DNA of 64,000 nt from UBA1447 sp002329225. Lineage in GTDB: Bacteria; Bacillota; Clostridia; Oscillospirales; Acutalibacteraceae. The DNA lies in assembly GCA_050946835.1 (NCBI GenBank), contig JBMNVN010000001.1:496001-560000 (forward strand), read 5' to 3'. The position numbers were made by a program, and so were the translations under genes. Below are positions 27,321-36,724 of the stretch, piece by piece. How positions within the stretch are numbered: the stretch's first letter is position 1; every line of letters begins with the position of its first letter. A model generated the notes under the pieces. That model did not search any database and was not told where the DNA came from. It worked only from the letters and a program-made list of their open reading frames with translations.

Positions 27321-27719
27321 ATGGGCGATTTGGTGAAACATAAGGGGAGCGGTTTAGTCGGTTTACTTCACGGCAATAACGGAGATTTAGTTATACCAAA
27401 ACCTTTTGAAAAAGAGGTTTTCCTGTTTGATACCATTGTCGCCGGAACATCACATGTGGAAGGAATTGAGGAATTGGAACCCCACTTAAATATAGATGAT
27501 AAGCTGGATTTCTTCCGTGAACCGGATAACACATATGATGAACAAGCCATAGTGATTAAGACAGTGAACGGTGTAAAAATAGGTTATGTTCCTATGAAAG
27601 ATAATTTGATTTTTGCTCGCTTGATGGATGCAGGCAAACTCCTCTTTGGCCGAATTTCATCCAAAGAGAAAAAAGGCTCCTGGGTAAAAATAGATATAAA
27701 AGTGTATTTGCAAGAATAG
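27321..27719 (+). CDS. HIRAN-domain protein
   Basis: The 132-aa protein consists mostly of a HIRAN domain: FDTIVAGTSHVEG, the central REPDNTYDEQAIVI and GVKIGYVPMKDN, which are the hallmark strands. HIRAN domains bind 3' DNA ends in eukaryotic HLTF and occur alone in bacteria, where they may recognise damaged DNA. It is translated from GGGGTGA four bases after the DUF1810 gene ends, so the two form an operon. Confidence 0.85.
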   Translation: MGDLVKHKGSGLVGLLHGNNGDLVIPKPFEKEVFLFDTIVAGTSHVEGIEELEPHLNIDDKLDFFREPDNTYDEQAIVIKTVNGVKIGYVPMKDNLIFARLMDAGKLLFGRISSKEKKGSWVKIDIKVYLQE

Positions 27720-27823
27720 CAGGCAACATGGGTTTTTAATATCATCAGGCAGAGCTTCGCTCAAATATAGCCTCGTTTCCATTTCCTAACATAAATATGA
27801 TTCTATCTTTTTCTGTTCGGCAA

Positions 27824-28249
27824 TTAATCTTTTTCGCCCCTTTTTTTCCAATTCATGAAAAAGATCAGAAAGCCCCCGGCAATTATCAAAATCACCTGTT
27901 GCGCTCCAAGCGCCGTATCCCGCTCCATAGCATTGATATAAGGGAAGAAGGCGAAATACCTCACCTGCACGGTTGATGTTCCGTCCGCTTTAATATAGAC
28001 GGAATCTCCAATCTTTTTGGTAAATCCGTTGATTTCTTTCCCGTCGGGTAAAGTAAATGTGTAACTGATATTGTAGGTATACCGCCCCGGTTTACCGTCT
28101 GTACGTTCTCCGCCCTCACGCCGGATATCGGTGATGACGGCGGATGTGCTTTCTCCGGCAAAGCCGAGAACGGTTTGGGTTACAGCAATTAAAATCAGAC
28201 AAATGCCCAACAGCGTAATCAGTATACGGGGGATCAGACCCTTTTTCAT
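27824..28249 (-). CDS. Membrane protein, DUF3592-like
   Basis: The 141-aa protein has two membrane helices (residues about 8-28 and 117-135). They surround an extracytoplasmic beta-rich domain with ITDIRREGGER and YNISYTFTLPDGKEINGF, the pattern of DUF3592 proteins. The function is unknown. It is downstream of the 190-aa membrane protein on the same strand, with a 117-bp gap, so co-transcription is possible. Confidence 0.6.
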   Translation of the reverse strand: MKKGLIPRILITLLGICLILIAVTQTVLGFAGESTSAVITDIRREGGERTDGKPGRYTYNISYTFTLPDGKEINGFTKKIGDSVYIKADGTSTVQVRYFAFFPYINAMERDTALGAQQVILIIAGGFLIFFMNWKKRGEKD

Positions 28250-28366
28250 AATCGGTTCCTCCTATGGCATTTTGTTTCAGCACCCCATATCTTAACCGAG
28301 CCTTGAGCGAACAAGCTTTTGACATGAAAACCGTACTTTTGCGGCAGAAGCGGATATCACAAGCCG

Positions 28367-28939
28367 TTAATCGTCAGCTTTTTCTTTCAGGCGGCCTGTA
28401 CGGGCCATCACTTCTTGTTCGACCGATGAATAATTATCTTCCGTGCAGAATAATGCAACCTTTTCTATCCATCCGCCGCAAAGAAGAATGGTATGACTTT
28501 TCGGTTTGTATTTGACCTTCGTAATATTGCTCCATTTGATAAACATCTCCTGACGCGACTGTGCCAGCATCCCCGCACCCGCCACGGAGGGTTTGCCGGA
28601 AAACAGCCCCAAAACAACCGTCAGAGTATTTATGATTCGGTTTTTCTTTGCCTGTTCAGCCTGTGTACGGCAGAGCACTCCTTTATCGTCCAGCACAAAC
28701 TCAACCTCATACTTGCCCCTATAGACCGCCATGATAAAAAGCCAGGCGAGAAGAAACAACGCTCCGATCATCCCCAATCCGTAGAGCGCATAGATGCTTT
28801 TACCTGAAGCAAATCCGACAACGAGCGCAACAATGCCGAAGGGAATCCCGACAGCAATTCCCAATTGCTGCAAAATCACCGTATTTTTAAAAATCGGGAC
28901 ACTGATATTCCATTCCGTTTTTCCCGTGGAATTTTCCAT
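28367..28939 (-). CDS. Membrane protein of unknown function
   Basis: The 190-aa protein has two membrane helices (about residues 25-45 and 52-73) followed by a cytoplasmic PH-like region (FVLDDKGVLCRT and FIKWSNITKVKY). No family is certain. The start was moved to MENSTG because AGAGGG lies six bases upstream of it, while the earlier ATG abuts that site. Confidence 0.6.
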   Translation of the reverse strand: MENSTGKTEWNISVPIFKNTVILQQLGIAVGIPFGIVALVVGFASGKSIYALYGLGMIGALFLLAWLFIMAVYRGKYEVEFVLDDKGVLCRTQAEQAKKNRIINTLTVVLGLFSGKPSVAGAGMLAQSRQEMFIKWSNITKVKYKPKSHTILLCGGWIEKVALFCTEDNYSSVEQEVMARTGRLKEKADD

Positions 28940-29112
28940 AATCATCCCTCTTTCCGCAGGCGGTTTAAAAAAACATTTTCACATCTGTATTATAGCGCAT
29001 TGAATCATTATGCTCAATTGTTAATATTTTAGGTTGAGCCGGTACGGTTTCTGTTTTTAATATCAATATTCCGTCTTATCAGAATGCATTATTCTCAAGA
29101 TACCCGGGCAAC

Positions 29113-29155
29113 AAAAAAGGCACTATCGACTATTAAAATCGGTAATGCCTTTTTT
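29113..29155. terminator. Bidirectional intrinsic terminator
   Basis: AAAAAAGGCA and TGCCTTTTTT form a 10-bp outer stem with a partly paired inner part. It lies directly after the next minus-strand gene's stop codon and before the previous membrane gene. Confidence 0.75.
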
Positions 29156-29183
29156 AATTTAACTTTTTTATCGGCACAGGCTG

Positions 29184-29858
29184 TTACGCATGCGCTTTTT
29201 TAGCCGCTTTCTTTTTCTTCTTCGCAGCCCGGAGTTCCCGCTCTTTTTTCCTTTCATTTTCGTCTTGTGTGATAATGAAGGCTAAACCCCATATGGCTAT
29301 GCCGGCAAAAATCAAAGACATAACCAGAGTTGCGGAAGTCAACTGGAACATTTTCAGTTCCACAACGGAACCTAAAAGGGAAACCGTAATGCTGAGCAAA
29401 AAGGATAACTCCTCGGTGCTGATTATGGAAGTGAGGGTGATTGTGCCGTCCAAAAGAGGGGCTGCGAAGCGGCCGAAAGAAATATAAACCCCTATCATTG
29501 CCAGCACGCCGGCTGCCCCCAGGCAGGTGACAACGAGGCGTTTGTTGCTGAACGCGGCAAAGAAGAATATTACCAGTGCCAAAACCAGAGCCAGGGCAAA
29601 GAATACTAAAAAACTGATTCCGGCGGGTTTAAGCGGTTCAATCCATTCGTTCTTCCAAAAACCGCCGGTATCTCTTAACAAGGCTCCGGCGGGGCTGTCC
29701 GGGTCGGCAAAGAATTTGACCGCCGAATGGATGCTGACATCATCGGCAATATTCATTACCACTGCGGATATTGCAAACTTTAAAAATGAAAGAAAGTAGG
29801 CGGCGGGGAAGATGCACAGTGCCAGCAGCGCCGCCACTACTCTGAACAGAATTTTCAT
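29184..29858 (-). CDS. Integral membrane protein of unknown function
   Basis: The 224-aa protein has five hydrophobic segments and a strongly basic C-terminal tail rich in KKKKKAAKKA. The start at MKILFR was chosen because GGAGG lies seven bases upstream. The family is not recognised. It lies 64 bp downstream of glnS on the same strand, so it belongs to the end of the tRNA-synthetase transcript, probably terminated right behind its stop codon. Confidence 0.65.
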   Translation of the reverse strand: MKILFRVVAALLALCIFPAAYFLSFLKFAISAVVMNIADDVSIHSAVKFFADPDSPAGALLRDTGGFWKNEWIEPLKPAGISFLVFFALALVLALVIFFFAAFSNKRLVVTCLGAAGVLAMIGVYISFGRFAAPLLDGTITLTSIISTEELSFLLSITVSLLGSVVELKMFQLTSATLVMSLIFAGIAIWGLAFIITQDENERKKERELRAAKKKKKAAKKAHA

Positions 29859-29922
29859 AAAGGCCTCCGTTCCATAACTAAAGCGGAATAAAACAGGCAA
29901 ACGGGCGGGTGTCGATGAAATG

Positions 29923-31578
29923 TTACCAGGAAGAGTTCAAAGTTACCGTTCTGTTAAAAACAAGTTTTTCAGGGGTGCTGTCTTTGTCTACGCAGAAGTA
30001 TCCCTGACGCATAAACTGAAATACATCCCCCGGTTTGGCGGTGCGCAGCCCGCCTTCCAATATACAGTCCTGTAAAACTATCAGGGAGTCGGGATTGAGA
30101 TTCCCCAACATACCGCCGCCGCTTTCGCACTCAGGGTCTTCGGTTTTAAAGAGTCTGTCATAGAGGCGGACTTCCGCTTTTACATTGTCCGCCGCACTTA
30201 CCCAGTGCAGGGTTCCCCTGACCTTCCGGCCGTCGGGACTGGCGCCGCCCCTGCTCAAGGGGTCATAGGTGCAGTGCAGACAAACAACATTTCCGTTTTC
30301 GTCCGTATCATAGCTCTGACAGGTGATAAAGTAAGCGCCCCTCAGGCGAACCTCGCCGCCGGGGAAAAGGCGGAAGTACTTTTTAACAGGCTCCGCCATA
30401 AAGTCATCCTGTTCCACATAAATCTCCCGGGAGAAAGTGACCTTATCCATACCGAGTTCCGGCTTGGCGGGATTAACTTCCACCTCGAACACCTCGGTCT
30501 TGTCTTCCGGATAGTTTTCAATAATAACCTTTAACGGTTTCAACACCGCCATGGCACGGGGAGCGTTGAAGTTAAGATTATCCCGCACACAGGCTTCCAA
30601 CAGGCCGAAGTCCACTACGCTGTCGGCTTTTGCCACGCCAACACGGTCAATAAAGTCCCTTATCGCTGCGGGGGGATAGCCCCTTCTTCTGAGTCCGCTT
30701 AAAGTGACCATACGGGGGTCGTCCCAGCCGCTGACCTTGCCTTTTGAAACAAGTTCAAGGCTCTTGCGCTTACTGGTGACCGAGTAGTTTATGTTCAGAC
30801 GGGCAAACTCTATCTGACGGGGAGGTTCCTCAAAGCCGATTTTTTCAATAAACCAGTTATACAGCGGGCGGTGATTTTCAAACTCAAGAGAGCAGAGGGA
30901 ATAGGTAACATTTTCCACTGCATCGGACAGAGGGTGAGCAAAGTCATACATGGGGTACACGCACCATTTGTCCCCGGTCTGGTGGTGGGGAACATGGGCG
31001 ATTCTGTAAATGACGGGGTCCCGCATATTCAGGTTGGGGGAAGCCATATCGATTTTTGCACGGAGAACCCGAGCGCCGTTTTCGAACTCACCGGCGGTCA
31101 TACGTCTGAACAAGTCGAGGTTTTCTTCCACGGAGCGTTCCCGGTAAGGGCTGTTCTTTCCCGGTTCGGTGAGAGTTCCCCGGTATTCGCGGATTTCTTG
31201 AGTCGATAAATCGCAAACGTAGGCCAGACCTTTTTCAATGAGTTTTATTGCGCACTCATAGATAAAGTCAAAATACTCGGAGGCATGGTAAAGATTTTCC
31301 CACTGAAAGCCCAGCCATTTTATGTCTTCCATAATGGACTCAACATACTCCACGTCCTCTTTTGAAGGATTGGTGTCGTCAAGGCGCAGGTTGCAAATAC
31401 CGCCGTATTTTTGAGCGGTGGTAAAGTTGATGCATATTGCCTTGGCATGGCCTATATGCAGATAGCCGTTGGGCTCCGGCGGAAAACGTGTCTGTACCCG
31501 GCTGTTTATACCTGCCGCAAGCTCCTCGTCTATGATATCGTGTATAAAGTTTGATGATGTAACAATATTTTCTTCCAT
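29923..31578 (-). CDS. glnS: Glutaminyl-tRNA synthetase
   Basis: The 551-aa protein attaches glutamine to tRNA-Gln. It has the class I HIGH motif as PPEPNGYLHIGHAK, the domain typical of GlnRS rather than GluRS (LRLDDTNPSKEDVEYVE seen as DDTNPSKEDVEY), and KMSKS as VTSKRKSLE. The C-terminal two beta-barrels bind the anticodon. It is encoded 26 bp after the gltX gene. GlnRS is absent in most Firmicutes, which use the GatCAB route, so its presence here points to a lineage-wide acquisition. Confidence 0.95.
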   Translation of the reverse strand: MEENIVTSSNFIHDIIDEELAAGINSRVQTRFPPEPNGYLHIGHAKAICINFTTAQKYGGICNLRLDDTNPSKEDVEYVESIMEDIKWLGFQWENLYHASEYFDFIYECAIKLIEKGLAYVCDLSTQEIREYRGTLTEPGKNSPYRERSVEENLDLFRRMTAGEFENGARVLRAKIDMASPNLNMRDPVIYRIAHVPHHQTGDKWCVYPMYDFAHPLSDAVENVTYSLCSLEFENHRPLYNWFIEKIGFEEPPRQIEFARLNINYSVTSKRKSLELVSKGKVSGWDDPRMVTLSGLRRRGYPPAAIRDFIDRVGVAKADSVVDFGLLEACVRDNLNFNAPRAMAVLKPLKVIIENYPEDKTEVFEVEVNPAKPELGMDKVTFSREIYVEQDDFMAEPVKKYFRLFPGGEVRLRGAYFITCQSYDTDENGNVVCLHCTYDPLSRGGASPDGRKVRGTLHWVSAADNVKAEVRLYDRLFKTEDPECESGGGMLGNLNPDSLIVLQDCILEGGLRTAKPGDVFQFMRQGYFCVDKDSTPEKLVFNRTVTLNSSW

Positions 31579-31604
31579 TTTATTCTTCCTTCTTTATTAC
31601 ATTA

Positions 31605-33275
31605 CTAATTATTTACCGACTTGAAAAATTCAAAGGCGGTTTGCATTCTTTCAGCACAGCGTTGTTGTCCCAATAAGTTCATAATAGCGTGGAGATCCGG
31701 GGAGTTTTGTCGGGAGGTCAGCGCAATACGGATTACCGTTGTAACGTCGCCCACATGACCCTTAAACTTTTCCGGTGTATCCTTGTATTCCTTTACATTC
31801 GGCGTATAACCCAACTCCGGGCAAAGGTCTTTGATTTTTTCAAACCAGACTTCTCTTGAATCCGCCGTATCAAATACCTTCAGATAGGCTTCCAATATCG
31901 CCGCCGCATCAGCGGGTAAAATGTTTTCCGGCAAATCAAAGGACGGGGCGTAAAGCTCGTCATAAAAATACTCGGTATAATCTTTTATCTCGGACCACTT
32001 GGCTATATCCTTGCGGGGCTTTTTGTTACCCCTGTCTATACTTAAAATGTTTTTGGCATATTCCGGGGCTTTGCTGAACAGTGCGAAAAGAGTTTCGTCA
32101 TATTTTTCCGCCCAGCTTAATGCCGCCTCAAACACTTCTGCGGCGCTCATTTGGGAGACAAGGTTTTTGCTCACGTCATTTAGTTTTACCAAGTCAAACA
32201 GGGCTCCGCTTGCGCTCATTTTTTTAAGATTGAAGGGGAAGGAACTCAAGGGTGCCTGCCGGTTTGCCCTTCTCCACTCCTCAAAGTTGGAGTTAATAAG
32301 GGTAAGCAGATATTCAAGCACACTCTGCTTCGGGTAGCCTTCCTGTATAAAATATGAAACGGCTGCTTCGGGATCCCAGCGTTTTGAAAGCTTCCGCCTG
32401 CCGCCGTCTTCCTCATCTTTCATTAAAGGCGATACGTGGGCATACTTGGGCACTTTAAAGCCGCAGACCTTAAACAACTGAATGTGAACGGGTACGGAGG
32501 CTATCCATTCGTCCCCTCGGATAACATGAGTGGTGTGCATAAGATGGTCGTCCACCGCATGGGCAAAGTGGTAGGTGGGCAGACCGTCGGTCTTGAGCAA
32601 AACGATGTCCATAATATTTTCGGGCATTTCAATTTTGCCCTTAATCATATCTTCAAAAACAATTCGGCGGTTTTCATCCCCCGGAGAACGCAGGCGGACT
32701 ACAAAGGTTTTACCCGACCTGACCGCCTCTTTCTGCTCGGCAAAACTCAGGTTGCGGCAGGGAGCCCATTGACCGTAATAACCCTTGTTTACGGTTTGCT
32801 CCTCCTGTTTTGAGCGCAATTCATCCAAGTCCTCTTCACTGCAAAAGCAGGGATAAGCCAAACCGTTTTTAACCAATTCTTTGGCAAAACAGCGGTAAAT
32901 ATCTCTTCGCCGACTTTGGCGGTAAGGCCCGTAATCGCCGGTTTCGCTTTCTTCCCCGGCGGCACCTTCATCCGGCAAAATGTCAAAAGCTTGCAGACCT
33001 TCAAGTATTGCCTGAACTCCGTTTTTTACCTCCCGTTTTTTGTCCGTATCCTCAATCCGCAGATAAAATACTCCGCCGGTGGCATCCGCCGTGAGTTTGC
33101 TGACGTAGGCGGGGAAGAGATTGCCCATATGCATAAAGCCCGTCGGACTCGGGGCAAAACGGGTCACCCTTGCCCCTTCGGGCAAAGGACGGGGAGGATA
33201 TTTGTCAGCGTAATCCTGCGTAGTGGCGCTTATGTCCGGGAAGAGCAGTTGAGCAAGTTTTTCAAAATCGTTCAA
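31605..33275 (-). CDS. gltX: Glutamyl-tRNA synthetase
   Basis: The 556-aa protein charges tRNA-Glu. Its HIGH motif reads PSPTGFMHMGN, with methionine in place of the usual leucine or isoleucine. The KMSKS box is RRKLSKRWDPEAA. The anticodon-binding C-terminal domain is longer than that of Bacillus GluRS. The first 35 residues form an N-terminal extension before the Rossmann fold. It lies upstream of glnS and downstream of a phosphopantetheinyl transferase gene. Confidence 0.93.
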   Translation of the reverse strand: MNDFEKLAQLLFPDISATTQDYADKYPPRPLPEGARVTRFAPSPTGFMHMGNLFPAYVSKLTADATGGVFYLRIEDTDKKREVKNGVQAILEGLQAFDILPDEGAAGEESETGDYGPYRQSRRRDIYRCFAKELVKNGLAYPCFCSEEDLDELRSKQEEQTVNKGYYGQWAPCRNLSFAEQKEAVRSGKTFVVRLRSPGDENRRIVFEDMIKGKIEMPENIMDIVLLKTDGLPTYHFAHAVDDHLMHTTHVIRGDEWIASVPVHIQLFKVCGFKVPKYAHVSPLMKDEEDGGRRKLSKRWDPEAAVSYFIQEGYPKQSVLEYLLTLINSNFEEWRRANRQAPLSSFPFNLKKMSASGALFDLVKLNDVSKNLVSQMSAAEVFEAALSWAEKYDETLFALFSKAPEYAKNILSIDRGNKKPRKDIAKWSEIKDYTEYFYDELYAPSFDLPENILPADAAAILEAYLKVFDTADSREVWFEKIKDLCPELGYTPNVKEYKDTPEKFKGHVGDVTTVIRIALTSRQNSPDLHAIMNLLGQQRCAERMQTAFEFFKSVNN

Positions 33276-33398
33276 TTCAGTTATAACCCCTCTTTTTGAA
33301 CTGATAATTCAGCCCCTATTATGACAGAAAAATACGGCAGGTTCAAGGTTTATTAAGAAGCACATTAAAACAATTCGGCAAGCCCCGAATACGGGCGT

Positions 33399-34016
33399 TT
33401 AATTTTCGGCAAAACCCCGATTATTATCTTGAGGCATATAGCATACACTGAGGATATAATCATCGTTAAGAGTGCAGGTGTCAAAGATTAAGCGAGAGTC
33501 CGGTTCTTTTCTCAGATCCCTTGCCCCCGTGCCTAAAAACTTGATATGGCTTTCTTTTTTTGTCCAGATTTCGTAGAAAGCTCTTTTTTCTTCCCCCTTC
33601 GGGGCAAGGGCGAAAACTTCCGCTTCGGCGGGAGTAAAGGCTCGCTTGGCAACTCCGGAAAAATCAATTTCTTCCGTTTTTTGTATGTCTATCCCGACGG
33701 GGGCATCAAACACGGCGCAGACAATATAGTCCCCGGAATGACTGATGTTAAAGTGAGCCTCGGGACAGTTGGCAAGATAGGGCTTGCCGTACCGGCCTCG
33801 GGCAAAAACAAGCTTGTCGGGCGGCAGGCTTAACACCCGGTTCAGTGCGACTTTTGCAAGCAGTTCCCCTACAAGGCTCCGCTGTGCACTCCGGCGGTTC
33901 TTTATTCCGTTTATCCTCTCCCGACTGTACTCCCGGACAAATGAGGACAAATGCTCAAAGACGGCCGTATCCATCTCTCCGGGCATAAAAAGGGCAAATA
34001 ACCGGGGAGTTTTCAT
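33399..34016 (-). CDS. 4'-phosphopantetheinyl transferase (Sfp type)
   Basis: The protein carries the Sfp-type motifs: FNISHSGDYIVCAV, GIDIQK (magnesium ligand) and WTKKESHIKFLG. It attaches phosphopantetheine to carrier proteins. The start at MKTPRL was chosen because GGAGGG lies seven bases upstream; an earlier start at MLTDN with GGGGG is possible and would add 14 residues. No synthase genes are near, so it probably serves fatty-acid or peptide carriers elsewhere. It precedes gltX by 123 bp. Confidence 0.85.
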   Translation of the reverse strand: MKTPRLFALFMPGEMDTAVFEHLSSFVREYSRERINGIKNRRSAQRSLVGELLAKVALNRVLSLPPDKLVFARGRYGKPYLANCPEAHFNISHSGDYIVCAVFDAPVGIDIQKTEEIDFSGVAKRAFTPAEAEVFALAPKGEEKRAFYEIWTKKESHIKFLGTGARDLRKEPDSRLIFDTCTLNDDYILSVCYMPQDNNRGFAEN

Positions 34017-34240
34017 CGAATTGCCCTCCGGAAAACAAAGGTTGTTATCAGTAAGCATTTTACCCCCTTTTTTGCGGTCGGAAACGGAAACTGTCGTCAC
34101 ACAAAAAAATTCTTTTACGGGCCACATAATATCATAATCCTGTTAATAATGGCAAACTTAAACGGCTGTTTTTCCGCCCGGAAACCGCGAACATTTATGT
34201 TCGATTACAAACTTGAAACGATTCGCGCTTTAAAAGAGAT

Positions 34241-34320
34241 AAGGACGGCACAAATAATTGGCATTAGGATTGTATTAGTGTTATAATTACGAAGAAATAT
34301 TATATTGCGGTGCCGTCCTT
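34241..34320. promoter_or_regulatory. 11-bp inverted repeat flanking the two-component promoter
   Basis: AAGGACGGCAC and its perfect inverse GTGCCGTCCTT lie 58 bp apart, one on each side of the promoter. The left arm is upstream of the -35 element, and the right arm is in the transcribed leader. A protein dimer or loop could use both arms. The rest of the 340-bp gap to the transferase gene shows nothing else. Confidence 0.6.
34259..34287 (+). promoter_or_regulatory. Promoter of the two-component operon
   Basis: TTGGCA, a 17-bp spacer and TATAAT lie 70 bp before the response regulator start. Confidence 0.8.
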
Positions 34321-34356
34321 GGGCGTTTACAGCCCGACGGGCAAGGAGGGAACCGA

Positions 34357-35049
34357 TTGAGTTCTAATATTCTTGTCGTGGATGACGAAAAAGAAATAGT
34401 TTTTGCCATAACCAAACTTCTGGAAAAAGAGGGGTACACAACGCTCAAGGCCTATGACGGGCAGGAAGCGCTTAACTGCCTTGAACAGAACCGGGCGGAT
34501 TTAATTATTCTTGATGTAATGATGCCCCGAATGGACGGACTTTCAACTCTGATAAAAATCAGGGAAAAACATAACATTCCGGTAATTATCCTTTCGGCAA
34601 AGATGGACGATTCCGACAAGGTTATCGGTTTGGAACTGGGGGCGGATGACTACATTGTCAAGCCCTATAATCCGGCGGAGCTTATTGCCAGAGTCAACTC
34701 CCTGTTGCGGCGTTTTTTGGTTTTGGGCAGCGGCCATACCGACAATGACGAGTGGACGGTTGTGGGCGGTTTGCGTTTAAATAAGCGGGCTAAAAATGTT
34801 ACGGTTGACGGCGAGCCGGTAAGACTGACCGCTACCGAGTACAATATTCTTGAACTGCTTATGGAAAATAAGGGCAAGGTGTTTTCCGCCGAGGATATCT
34901 ATAACGAAGTGTGGAATGAAGAAGCCGTTGCCGGAGCGAATACCGTAATGGTTCACATCCGTCACCTGAGGGAAAAAATCGAGATAAACCCCGGTGACCC
35001 CAAGTATTTAAAGGTGGTGTGGGGTATTAGCTACAAAATCGAAGGTTGA
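34357..35049 (+). CDS. OmpR-family response regulator
   Basis: The 230-aa protein has a receiver domain (ILVVDDEKE, phosphorylation site DLIILDVMMP at about residue 53, then K in YIVKPYNPAEL) and a winged-helix DNA-binding domain (VRLTATEYNILELL, MVHIRHLREKIE). It starts at a TTG codon with AAGGAGGG seven bases upstream. The receiver's acidic cluster (DD) and DVMMP are complete. The kinase gene follows immediately. Confidence 0.95.
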   Translation: MSSNILVVDDEKEIVFAITKLLEKEGYTTLKAYDGQEALNCLEQNRADLIILDVMMPRMDGLSTLIKIREKHNIPVIILSAKMDDSDKVIGLELGADDYIVKPYNPAELIARVNSLLRRFLVLGSGHTDNDEWTVVGGLRLNKRAKNVTVDGEPVRLTATEYNILELLMENKGKVFSAEDIYNEVWNEEAVAGANTVMVHIRHLREKIEINPGDPKYLKVVWGISYKIEG

Positions 35050-35104
35050 TTACGGTCTGATAGCCCTGCGCGTTTTTGCCAGTTTACTTATCTTTGCCGG
35101 CTTA

Positions 35105-36652
35105 GTGGTTTTGCTGCAGAGCATTATTAATTTTAAGGACGCTCAGTATTTTGTTACCGATTTGTTCCCCAGGCGGTTTTCCGCCCCCTTTGTCCGCAAC
35201 GTGACCGAATACATGGGCAACTGGGTCTTTTCCGGCAGAGGGGAAGAGCATGACGAGGGTTTTGAAGAAGTCTACGGCTGTAAGCCCTTCCCGGCAGAGG
35301 CGGAAGATCTTCTCAGGGAACTGCAACCGCTAAAACAATTAGATTTTGGCGAAACGGCCGAAGAGGATGAAATAACGCAGGCCCTCGTTGCACGCAGGGT
35401 AATCCGTTACCTTAATAAGGGATACAGGTTTTTTATTGTTCGGGGCGAAGATATAATCTACCGGGATAACGACCTTATTCCAAGGCCTTTAAAGGATTTA
35501 AACACGGTTGCGGATTTAAAAGAAATTACCCCCGCTAAGCAAAGGATGTCGGATGAAGCGTTCAGGGCTCCCGGCGATGAACTGAGTATATATGTAACCG
35601 TTGCCGACTACTATTACGCCGACTTTAATCTGGGATTGTTAATGATTTTCTGTGCACTTATCGGCTTTATCCTTTGCATGGCGGGAATTAACATTTTGGA
35701 GCGCTTTGCGGGCAGAAAAATCATCGGCGAGTATAAGCGGATTAGATATTTTAATAAAAATTTTGTTCAGATGATTCTGGCGGTTTTTTTGGTTTCAAGT
35801 TTTAACATTACCGCCTTGGTTCAATATGTATGGAATCAAAATCGGCTTACCGACTTTTTTGAGTCCGGCGGTGCGCTTTCAGCTGTTTACACCGGAACCC
35901 TTGTTTATGTAATAACCGCTCTCTGGACAATAATGAAAGTGGGGTCGGGGTTTAATATAGCGGAACAAAACGCCGAACTGCTCCGTCAGACCAAGACGGA
36001 TCTGATCAGCAATGTAACCCACGATATCGCCACGCCGCTGACTTCAATCATAGGTTATGTGCAGCTTTTGGAAGGGGATGAATCTCTTTCGGAGGATGCG
36101 CTCAGCTATGTAAAAGCGCTTAAGAACAAGGCATACCGGTTAAAACGTATTATTTCCGATTTGTTCGACCTTTCCAAGTATTCCACGGGGATCGGACTTG
36201 AAACCGAAAAAATCGACATGGCAGAACTGCTAAAACAAACTCTGGCGGAAATGCAGGACGAAATCGAAAGCAGCGGTCACCGCATCAGCGCCGCTTACCC
36301 TCCCGGCCCGCTCTGCATAAATGCCGACGGAAACAAAATGTACCGGGTATTCCAAAACCTTATAGACAACGCCTTAAAGTACACTATGCCCGATACGGCT
36401 ATTAAAATCTTATTGACCTCTACAGGCAAAAAAGCCGTTTTCACTATCGAAAACACAGCCTCATACCAAATGCATTTTAACGAAGATGAGGTTTTGGAAC
36501 GCTTCGTTCGCGGGGATAAATCCAGAACGGAGGAAGGAAGCGGTTTGGGTTTGTCCATTGCCGAAACTTTCACCAGAGCCTGCGGCGGCGATCTGAAAGT
36601 AAATATCGACGGGGACATATTCCGTGTAACCGTTGTTTTTAAGCGGGTTTAG
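35105..36652 (+). CDS. VanS-type sensor histidine kinase
   Basis: The protein has about four membrane helices in the first 285 residues and an extracellular loop, then the kinase domain: NVTHDIATPLTSIIGY (phosphorylated histidine), NLIDNALKYT (N box) and EEGSGLGLSIAE (G box). It probably senses a cell-envelope or extracellular signal and phosphorylates the upstream regulator. The annotated GTG start is doubtful: the same frame is open back to 35012 and supplies the rest of the first helix (LIALRVFASLL) but contains no ATG, GTG or TTG. CTG at 35057 or 35066 are candidates. Confidence 0.85.
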   Translation: MVLLQSIINFKDAQYFVTDLFPRRFSAPFVRNVTEYMGNWVFSGRGEEHDEGFEEVYGCKPFPAEAEDLLRELQPLKQLDFGETAEEDEITQALVARRVIRYLNKGYRFFIVRGEDIIYRDNDLIPRPLKDLNTVADLKEITPAKQRMSDEAFRAPGDELSIYVTVADYYYADFNLGLLMIFCALIGFILCMAGINILERFAGRKIIGEYKRIRYFNKNFVQMILAVFLVSSFNITALVQYVWNQNRLTDFFESGGALSAVYTGTLVYVITALWTIMKVGSGFNIAEQNAELLRQTKTDLISNVTHDIATPLTSIIGYVQLLEGDESLSEDALSYVKALKNKAYRLKRIISDLFDLSKYSTGIGLETEKIDMAELLKQTLAEMQDEIESSGHRISAAYPPGPLCINADGNKMYRVFQNLIDNALKYTMPDTAIKILLTSTGKKAVFTIENTASYQMHFNEDEVLERFVRGDKSRTEEGSGLGLSIAETFTRACGGDLKVNIDGDIFRVTVVFKRV

Positions 36653-36724
36653 CAGGTGTTCAATTTAATTCTATAATCACCTGAAATTAATAACAAGCAA
36701 ATAAAAAAGGAGCTGTAAAAGGAT

